A stretch of 5,222 nt of DNA from Clostridiales bacterium (lineage in GTDB: Bacteria; Bacillota; Clostridia; Oscillospirales; Ruminococcaceae), in NCBI GenBank assembly GCA_012523875.1, contig JAAYSW010000070.1, positions 1 through 5,222 of the forward strand, given 5' to 3'. A program made the position numbers and the translations under genes. The notes under the pieces are model-generated. The model was not told where the DNA came from. It saw only the letters and a program-made list of their open reading frames with translations, and ran no database searches. Every line of letters starts with the position of its first letter. Within the stretch, counting starts at the first letter, position 1. This document shows, one piece after another, positions 1 to 4,683 of the stretch.

Positions 1-362
1 AGTTGAAAAAACTCATGCCAAAATATAATAGCAGAAAAGTAATAGCTAAAAATGAAAGGATTCGAAGGGTTGTTGATACCTTAATTGATGGTACTGTTTC
101 GGATGATGGAACAGGATATTTTAGAGAGCTTTACTATTCATTGCTAGATGGTGCAAGTTGGCATACGCCAGACAATTATTACCTCATTGGTGATATGGAA
201 GGTTATGTAAGAGCAAAACTTAAAACTAATAGTGATTATAAGGATAGGGTGAAGTTCGGACGTAAGTGTTGGATTAATATGTGCAATGCTGGAAAGTTTA
301 GCTCTGATAGAACCATAAAGGATTATGCGGAAAACATTTGGAATATTAAGCCATCTAAATAA
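1..362 (+). CDS. glgP: Glycogen/alpha-glucan phosphorylase, C-terminal fragment (cut by window edge)
   Basis: This is the last 119 or so codons of a glycogen/maltodextrin phosphorylase, the cytoplasmic PLP enzyme that releases glucose-1-phosphate from alpha-1,4-glucans. Seen: the family's C-terminal pattern in order, with NERIRRVVDTL, a YYLIGDMEGYV segment (the usual 'ADF.SYV' strand), then CWINMCNAGKFSSDRTIKDY followed by AENIW. The GKFSSDRTI.EYA.+IW ending is the hallmark of the family. The reading frame is open through the left edge (first full codon at position 3), so the gene starts upstream of the window. The TTG at 3-5 lies inside the conserved domain and is not a start. The PLP lysine and active-site regions would lie outside the window and cannot be checked. 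It ends at TAA (360-362), 33 nt before a strong hairpin. No partner glycogen genes are visible. Confidence 0.93.
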   Translation, partial: LKKLMPKYNSRKVIAKNERIRRVVDTLIDGTVSDDGTGYFRELYYSLLDGASWHTPDNYYLIGDMEGYVRAKLKTNSDYKDRVKFGRKCWINMCNAGKFSSDRTIKDYAENIWNIKPSK

Positions 363-395
363 GCTAGCTTAACTATAAAAGCAACACAATAGATA

Positions 396-433
396 AAGAA
401 GGAGCTGAAACATTTCGTTTACAGCTCCTTCTT
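396..433 (+). terminator. Intrinsic terminator between convergent genes, probably bidirectional
   Basis: A 12-bp perfect stem, AAGAAGGAGCTG (396-407) with CAGCTCCTTCTT (422-433), is extended by four more pairs (408-411 with 417-420, A421 bulged) around a 5-nt loop. Downstream on the plus strand comes CAATTTTATATA and then a run of six T at about 448-453. It sits 33 nt after the phosphorylase stop and 32 nt beyond the rubrerythrin stop read on the minus strand. The T-rich tail is better on the plus strand, so it mainly ends the phosphorylase transcript. On the minus strand the tail is poorly T-rich, so termination there is less certain. Confidence 0.85.
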
Positions 434-465
434 CAATTTTATATATCTTTTTTATTGTTAATTTA

Positions 466-1446
466 TTAATACTTAATAAATTTAGTTCCTGGAACGCCAC
501 AAATGCTACATTTTTCTGGTACGAACTTCTCTATGTTTCCACAGACAGGGCATAGATAATAAAAGATTTCTTCTGTTTCATCAAGGTTATCCAATGCATC
601 TTGGTAAAGTTTTGCATGCACTTCTTCAGCTTTCATAGCAAATGTGAAAGTAGTTACAGCAGCCTTATTTCCGTCTGCTTCAGCTTGCTTAATGAAGGGA
701 GGGTACATTTCCTTATACTCATAAGTTTCGCCTTCAACCCCATCCTTTAAGTTCTCTTCAGTAGAACCAACTTTTCCAGCTATCTCAAAATGCTTTAAAG
801 CATGGAGAGTTTCAGCATCAGCTGCAGCCCTAAATAATTTAGCTGCATTCATCTTTCCTTCCTTCTCAGCCTTCTTAGCATATGCTGTATATTTCCTATT
901 TGCCTCTGCTTCTCCAGCAAATGCTGCCATTAGATTTGCCAATGTTTTATTCTCGCTCATCTGATTTTCCTCCTGATTTTTAAATAAAATTTCGATTAAT
1001 TTTTCTACAATCTCCTTAGGGAAACCATCAGGTTGCTCTTTTTCAAGAAGCGATTGTAAAAAAATATTAACATTTTCACTTTGGGGTAGCATATAACCCG
1101 CCTCACGAATAATATCCTCCGCCATAATTTGATTAGACTTTTCAATAGCCCTTGCTAATTTACCTGGTAATTCGTTAGCAATATTCTCTTGATTAGCTTT
1201 ACTACGAGCCAATGCTTTGAGAGTATTAATAACAGCTTCTGTTTTATCCTGTTGTTTAGGATAAACCTTAGGTACCATAGAAATTGCACCAGATGGGCAA
1301 GCATCTGCACAGTCGCCACAACCAATGCATTTCTCTACATCGATAATGCTATTTTCCGTATCAGTAGCTCCAGTAGGGCAGACATAAAGGCATAGACAGT
1401 CTTTTGTACATAAGCGTATATTCCTTACCGCATATTTATTAGTCAT
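466..1446 (-). CDS. Ferredoxin-rubrerythrin fusion protein (326 aa)
   Basis: Probable cytoplasmic peroxide/oxygen-detoxifying rubrerythrin fused to its own ferredoxin. Residues 1-55 hold two cysteine motifs: C13, C17, C19, C23-P (unusual spacing) and C40, C43, C46, C50-P (canonical [4Fe-4S]). Residues 60-160 are a helical linker I do not recognise. Residues 163-300 are a ferritin-like rubrerythrin domain with all expected diiron ligands: E179, E212/H215, E243/E246, E274/H277. C299, C302, C313 and C316 form the terminal rubredoxin-type FeS4 site. Known family role: NAD(P)H- or rubredoxin-dependent reduction of H2O2. The start at 1446 is chosen because the conserved protein begins there and GAGGGGGG precedes it by 8 nt; the frame stays open to 1524, but that extension overlaps the upstream gene and looks non-coding. 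ATGACTAA overlaps the upstream stop by 8 nt, implying translational coupling. The rubrerythrin module has its own Shine-Dalgarno and ATG (960), so a free 164-aa form is possible. Confidence 0.94.
   Translation of the reverse strand: MTNKYAVRNIRLCTKDCLCLYVCPTGATDTENSIIDVEKCIGCGDCADACPSGAISMVPKVYPKQQDKTEAVINTLKALARSKANQENIANELPGKLARAIEKSNQIMAEDIIREAGYMLPQSENVNIFLQSLLEKEQPDGFPKEIVEKLIEILFKNQEENQMSENKTLANLMAAFAGEAEANRKYTAYAKKAEKEGKMNAAKLFRAAADAETLHALKHFEIAGKVGSTEENLKDGVEGETYEYKEMYPPFIKQAEADGNKAAVTTFTFAMKAEEVHAKLYQDALDNLDETEEIFYYLCPVCGNIEKFVPEKCSICGVPGTKFIKY
969..974 (-). promoter_or_regulatory. Internal Shine-Dalgarno at the ferredoxin/rubrerythrin junction
   Basis: AGGAGG read on the minus strand, followed after 8 nt by ATG (960-958), which is in frame and begins MSENKTLANLM, the usual N-terminus of a standalone rubrerythrin. 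It is flanked by two copies of AAAATCAG. The site is as good as any start signal in the window, while the reading frame passes straight through it (codons for NQEENQ). It could give a second, rubrerythrin-only product, or be the relic of a separate gene before fusion. No convincing promoter was seen just upstream. Confidence 0.6.
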
Positions 1447-2119
1447 TATTAATGCCCCCCTCAACCTTTTCAAATTTCCAATTAGGAACTTTGCATACAG
1501 GGCAAACTTCCGGTAAATTATCACCTATGTAGACAAAACCGCAAATTGTACAGACATACACGCCAGTATTCTCTAACATTTCATCGCCTTTATTCTGATA
1601 CCTAATTAGAATAGAATTTAAAATTCGAGTTACCTTTTCACTCCAAACCAAAGCACGCAAAGCACCACGGTCATTAGAATCATTTGCTATAGTATTTGCA
1701 TTTGGAAGGTTTTCTTTAAGATCCTTTTCAATTAATTTAGCAAGCCCATCATAATTTGGTTCCTTAGCTGGTGCTGATGATTTCTTAAAGTATATAGCTA
1801 ATTGCTTAAATAGATCTGCTTCTTCAAATTTATATTGTTTTTCGCATCCACGAGCTAGGTTATTACATAATGCACTAAGCTCAAGTGGCGACATTTCCTT
1901 CATATCAGCAGATGAGTGAAATGCAGGTGTAGTGGGTTTTATTTCTGCAGATGGGGCTTCCTCTTCTTTTTCAAACTCATCTTTTGTTGCACCACAGAGT
2001 GGGCAGACCCAATCATCGGGTAATTGCTCCCATTTTGTACCTGGAGCAATATCATTTTCGGGAATACCATCTGCTTCTTCATAAATAAATCCACAAACGG
2101 TACATGTGTATTTTGCCAT
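1439..2119 (-). CDS. Two-headed rubredoxin: rubredoxin, helical middle, rubredoxin-like C-terminus (226 aa)
   Basis: Small electron-transfer protein. Residues 1-50 are a full classical rubredoxin: C6-x2-C9-G with Y13, then W37-V-C39-P-x-C42-G. Residues 70-175 are a mostly helical domain with no metal motif I recognise (no ExxH). Residues 187-218 are a short rubrerythrin-type rubredoxin: C190-x2-C193-G, then C206-P-x-C209. Rubredoxins carry single electrons from NAD(P)H:rubredoxin reductase or similar donors to peroxide- and oxygen-reducing enzymes. The overlap with the ferredoxin-rubrerythrin gene makes that enzyme the likely acceptor (inference). Start: ATG at 2119, with AAGGAGG 9 nt upstream. 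The last module has its own Met (M181) behind a weak AAAGG, probably not a real start. No signal peptide, so cytoplasmic. No reductase gene is visible in the window. Confidence 0.92.
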   Translation of the reverse strand: MAKYTCTVCGFIYEEADGIPENDIAPGTKWEQLPDDWVCPLCGATKDEFEKEEEAPSAEIKPTTPAFHSSADMKEMSPLELSALCNNLARGCEKQYKFEEADLFKQLAIYFKKSSAPAKEPNYDGLAKLIEKDLKENLPNANTIANDSNDRGALRALVWSEKVTRILNSILIRYQNKGDEMLENTGVYVCTICGFVYIGDNLPEVCPVCKVPNWKFEKVEGGINND

Positions 2120-2167
2120 CCCTTTTTACCTCCTTATGTATTATACGTTTTATATTATCGAGTCAGT

Positions 2168-2197
2168 TTTATAAATGCCCTATAAATATAATGCCAA
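2168..2197 (-). promoter_or_regulatory. Candidate promoter of the rubredoxin/rubrerythrin pair with an overlapping inverted repeat
   Basis: Read on the minus strand: TTGGCA (2197-2192), an 18-nt spacer, then TATAAA (2173-2168), each one base off the sigma-A consensus. The predicted transcript start near 2161 leaves a leader of about 40 nt containing the AAGGAGG site. A perfect inverted repeat, TTTATA-7 nt-TATAAA (2168-2186), covers the -10 box and part of the spacer, a position suited to a repressor. Which regulator would bind cannot be told; it does not match a PerR or Rex box well. Confidence 0.5.
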
Positions 2198-2204
2198 TCT
2201 AAAT

Positions 2205-2522
2205 CTATTTAGTAGGGGCAGGTGCCTTAACTACAATCAACTCCAATGTATCTTCATTCATATTTTTTACATTCATCTTTGTACCTTCAGGAATCTTTAA
2301 TAATGTACCAAAAGGATATTCTTTAACCTCTTGTTCATCAAGTCCAATGGAAAGTGTCCCCCTTACTACTGTCATATAAACATTGGAATTTGAAAAATGT
2401 TCAGGTAGTCCCTCCCCTTTATTGAATACCATATGCAAGTAGTGGATATTTTCATCAAAAACAACCTTTTCTACTGCCATTTTATTTTCAGTTGATATTT
2501 TATACACTTGTTCAATCATCAT
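2205..2522 (-). CDS. Small single-domain cupin protein (105 aa)
   Basis: A single cupin beta-barrel and little else. Motif 1 corresponds to residues 36-55 (G36, E41-H42, G55) and motif 2 to residues 72-87 (G72, P78-x-G80, N87). In a metal-binding cupin one expects HxH plus a second-motif His. Here the HxH region reads HFSN (only H42 kept) and the second-motif His position is M83, so the usual metal site is largely lost. Cupins of this size may bind small ligands or act as isomerases or sensors; no specific function can be given. It is expressed toward the rubredoxin gene, 85 nt away, with a candidate promoter between them, so it may be only partly co-transcribed. GGGAGG precedes the first ATG (2522) by 5 nt and the adjacent second ATG (2519) by 8 nt; either may be the start. 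Confidence 0.85.
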   Translation of the reverse strand: MMIEQVYKISTENKMAVEKVVFDENIHYLHMVFNKGEGLPEHFSNSNVYMTVVRGTLSIGLDEQEVKEYPFGTLLKIPEGTKMNVKNMNEDTLELIVVKAPAPTK

Positions 2523-2543
2523 AATAACCTCCCTTTTTTATAT

Positions 2544-2552
2544 ATTATAGCA
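2544..2552 (-). promoter_or_regulatory. Extended -10 promoter of the cupin gene
   Basis: On the minus strand TGC-TATAAT (2552-2544) is a perfect -10 with the TGn extension. No good -35 is seen at 16-18 nt, which extended -10 promoters tolerate. The predicted start near 2537 gives a very short leader just ahead of GGGAGG. A 6-bp inverted repeat, TATATT-9 nt-AATATA (2561-2541), overlaps it and might be an operator, though in such AT-rich DNA it may be chance. Confidence 0.55.
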
Positions 2553-2620
2553 CAAAATATAAAAGAGATATGTAACCTAGTCACTAACAACTTATGAAAT
2601 TTATAGTAACACAAATATAA

Positions 2621-2645
2621 AACCTTAGCTTTTGGAGCGAGGGTT
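2621..2645 (-). terminator. Possible weak terminator of the PAS-GGDEF-EAL gene
   Basis: An imperfect hairpin starts at the stop codon. AACC pairs with GGTT at the base, with mismatches above and an inner GC/GC pairing. It is followed on the minus strand by TTATATTTG, only partly T-rich. It lies in the right place, between the EAL gene and the cupin promoter, but the stem is broken, so read-through into the cupin gene is possible. Confidence 0.3.
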
Positions 2646-4303
2646 CATTGTTTTAGTAAATAATTTTGGAAAAAGATATCTGTATGTTGTGGTTTACCAA
2701 AAAGATAACCTTGTATAAAGTCCAGATTCATAGGTGATACAATCTCCATTTCTTCCTTATGTTCAATTCCCTCAAGACATACCTTTATACCTACATCATG
2801 ACAAAGTTCGACAATGAACTTAATGAAGGTTTTATCAAAAGAGCTTTTCATAATGTTCCTTACAAAAGCCCTATCAATTTTAACAATATCAGCAGGTACC
2901 TCCTTCAATATTTCTAATGATGAATATCCTGTACCAAAGTCATCCATAGCAATATCCATACCTAGATTTCTAATTGAAGCAAAGGTAGACTTTAACAAAT
3001 CCTTATCGGACACAAATCTGCTCTCGGTAAGCTCAATTATAATATTGGAGAAACAAATGTTTTCTTCTTCAATTGTGGATTTTATAAAATCTACAAAGGT
3101 GCTATCTAGCAGTTGAATATAGGATACATTAATACTCATCTTAAAATTAGGAAAATATTCAATACATTTAGCACAGTTCCTCACTGCCTGTGTGAATACC
3201 CACTTTCCAACTGGTATTATAAGATTCGATTTTTCAAGAAGTGGAATAAACTCATAAGGAGCTATAACCCCATATTTATCACATTTCCATCGAAGCAATG
3301 CTTCAGCACCCTTTAGTTTGCCATTATTAGCAAAAACTTGAGGTTGGCAATGGAGCTCGAAATTATCATAATTATTATTAACGCTTTCATGTAAAAGCTC
3401 TAGCAATTCTAACTCTCTTGTTTTATTCTTTGAAATAGTAGATTCATAAAATGTTATCTTGTTTTTACCATTGGATTTTGCATAATCCAGTGCTTTATGT
3501 GCTTTTTTGAGTATTGTTTGATAATCCTCAGGAATACCAGGATTATAGATATAACATCCAGCAGAAAGAGGGGAGTGATACTTTTTACCCCTATATTCGT
3601 GTTGAGAAGTGAAATGTTTTTTTAGGTTATAATAAAGCTGTTTAATCTGCTCGTTATCCATAATTTTCGTTATAATGCCGAATTCATCACTATCCAGTCG
3701 GTAAACTTCCATTTCAGACGGTAATGAATTTTGCAAATATTGACCAGTAATTCTTAACACACTGTCCCCAAATTCCCTATCATATAAATAATTAATATTT
3801 TTGAAATTATCTATATTAATTACAATAACCGAAAATTTTTCTTTTGTGTGCAAAAAGTAATTTATTTGGTTTTCAAACTCAAATTTGTTTAATAATCCTG
3901 TTGTTATATCAACCTTGTTTTTCTTACCTATATTTGTAATTATTCCAGCAAATAATTCAGGCCTATTATTATGGTCCCTAATTATATGCCCCCTACATCT
4001 AACCCAAACCCACTCATTTTCACGATTTAAAGCCCTATAGTCAAGGTTATGGTCATCAGTAACCCCTATTATTATATCTTCAAGAGATTCAAGGTATATA
4101 CCACGCTCATCAGGATGAATCTTTTCTAGCCAAACATTCGAAAAATCATATATATATTTTCCTGTTAAGTTAAAATCATAAACTAAACTATTAGGCAATC
4201 TAGTTATATTGGTTCTTAAATCACAAACATAAATATAGTCCTCAGCACTTTGGATTAATGCTTCATAGAACTTATCTTTATCATATTCGAACTGTAATCC
4301 CAT
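2645..4303 (-). CDS. PAS-GGDEF-EAL protein, likely c-di-GMP phosphodiesterase (552 aa)
   Basis: Cytoplasmic second-messenger enzyme with no membrane segment or signal peptide. Residues 15-125: PAS domain of the PAS_3 type (HPDER at 63-67, EWVWVRCRG at 97-105). Residues 130-287: GGDEF domain with degenerate residues. The signature is D204-S-D-E-F instead of GGDEF, the first metal Asp is N163, the substrate-site Asp is Y172, and no RxxD inhibitory site is seen. Residues 295-550: EAL domain with its catalytic set present: E334 (EALLRW), N392, E424, D454-D455 (DDFGTGYSS), K475, E511, Q531. Expected reaction: c-di-GMP to pGpG, with PAS sensing and the dead GGDEF perhaps binding GTP as regulator (inference). 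Start at 4303: GGGGGTGA, close to the anti-SD complement, sits about 7 nt upstream counted from its G-run. It is preceded by its own promoter and diverges from the collagen-like gene. Confidence 0.93.
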   Translation of the reverse strand: MGLQFEYDKDKFYEALIQSAEDYIYVCDLRTNITRLPNSLVYDFNLTGKYIYDFSNVWLEKIHPDERGIYLESLEDIIIGVTDDHNLDYRALNRENEWVWVRCRGHIIRDHNNRPELFAGIITNIGKKNKVDITTGLLNKFEFENQINYFLHTKEKFSVIVINIDNFKNINYLYDREFGDSVLRITGQYLQNSLPSEMEVYRLDSDEFGIITKIMDNEQIKQLYYNLKKHFTSQHEYRGKKYHSPLSAGCYIYNPGIPEDYQTILKKAHKALDYAKSNGKNKITFYESTISKNKTRELELLELLHESVNNNYDNFELHCQPQVFANNGKLKGAEALLRWKCDKYGVIAPYEFIPLLEKSNLIIPVGKWVFTQAVRNCAKCIEYFPNFKMSINVSYIQLLDSTFVDFIKSTIEEENICFSNIIIELTESRFVSDKDLLKSTFASIRNLGMDIAMDDFGTGYSSLEILKEVPADIVKIDRAFVRNIMKSSFDKTFIKFIVELCHDVGIKVCLEGIEHKEEMEIVSPMNLDFIQGYLFGKPQHTDIFFQNYLLKQ

Positions 4304-4342
4304 ACCCTCACCCCCAAAAAAGTAAATTCTTAATATATGATT

Positions 4343-4371
4343 ATTATATCATATCTATTCTATCAATACAA
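4343..4371 (-). promoter_or_regulatory. Sigma-A-type promoter of the PAS-GGDEF-EAL gene
   Basis: Read on the minus strand: TTGTAT (4371-4366), exactly 17 nt, then a perfect TATAAT (4348-4343). The -35 matches four of six consensus bases. The predicted start near 4336 gives a leader of about 33 nt with the GGGGGTGA ribosome site. Confidence 0.6.
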
Positions 4372-4599
4372 ATAAAACTTATAATGTTCATAATTTTCAT
4401 TTAATTCTGCCAAAAGCCTAATGCTATTCTGTTTTATATTGCATATTTCTTTTGAATAATATATGAATTTTCCATAGAAAGAAATTATATAAGCTTTTAA
4501 TAATATGTACAGATACTGATTTGCTATTATTAAAGGAGTTTTAATGTAAAGTTTCATTATATTATGTGAAAAAAGCAATTATAATTTGGATTATGATTA
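4372..4599. other. AT-rich divergent intergenic stretch without a supported gene
   Basis: The whole gap between the EAL gene start and the collagen-like gene start is 380 nt. Apart from the two promoters at its ends I see no RNA gene and no c-di-GMP riboswitch core. A 71-codon minus-strand frame (4363-4578) has a TTG start, no Shine-Dalgarno, overlaps the -35 box of the EAL promoter and resembles no family I know, so it is not called. The one notable structure is the inverted repeat at 4494-4536. Confidence 0.6.
4494..4536. repeat. AT-rich inverted repeat in the divergent intergenic region
   Basis: A 10-bp perfect inverted repeat, TTTAATAATA (4496-4505) with TATTATTAAA (4525-4534), has a 19-nt loop and extends to 12 positions if one G-T pair is allowed. 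No T-run follows on either strand, so it is not an obvious terminator. On the plus strand its right arm runs into AAAGGAG. It could be a protein-binding site between the divergent promoters or chance in AT-rich DNA. Confidence 0.45.
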
Positions 4600-4629
4600 T
4601 TAACAAATGTATGAATTCAAGCATATAAT
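4600..4629 (+). promoter_or_regulatory. Promoter of the collagen-like gene (sigma-A-like, also sigma-K-like)
   Basis: TTAACA (4600-4605), 18 nt, then a perfect TATAAT (4624-4629) gives a good sigma-A match, five of six at -35. The same bases also read AC (4603-4604)-17 nt-CATA-TAA-TG, one base off the mother-cell sigma-K pattern AC-N17-CATA-NNN-TA. The 8-bp palindrome TGAATTCA lies in the spacer. The predicted start near 4636 leaves a leader of about 48 nt ending in GGAGGG (4673-4678), 5 nt from the ATG. Confidence 0.6.
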
Positions 4630-4683
4630 GAATTATTTACAGAGTGTAAAAAATATCTCAATAGAAATCTATGGAGGGAAAAT

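Noticed and set aside
3..5. TTG at the left edge as the start of a 119-aa gene
   Set aside because: It falls inside the conserved C-terminal region of a phosphorylase whose frame is open to the window edge; the gene simply begins upstream.
1189..1395. 68-aa plus-strand frame inside the fusion gene
   Set aside because: Antisense shadow of the ferredoxin and linker coding region; no family resemblance.
1447..1524. N-terminal extension of the ferredoxin-rubrerythrin frame to 1524
   Set aside because: The extra 26 residues overlap the end of the rubredoxin gene, which encodes a conserved rubredoxin module there, and are not ferredoxin-like; ATG 1446 has a good Shine-Dalgarno.
2140..2145. Perfect TATAAT on the minus strand just before the rubredoxin gene
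   Set aside because: A transcript from it would start inside the Shine-Dalgarno site and no good -35 is present; the TTGGCA/TATAAA pair upstream fits better.
2814..3316. Two plus-strand frames (100 and 67 aa) opposite the EAL domain
   Set aside because: Antisense shadows of a strongly conserved EAL coding sequence.
4363..4578. 71-aa minus-strand frame in the intergenic region
   Set aside because: TTG start, no Shine-Dalgarno at it or at the internal ATG (4557), overlaps the EAL promoter, and composition looks like AT-rich non-coding DNA.
4304..4683. c-di-GMP riboswitch between the phosphodiesterase and collagen-like genes
   Set aside because: No conserved GEMM-type core or suitable long leader could be recognised; both predicted leaders are under about 50 nt.
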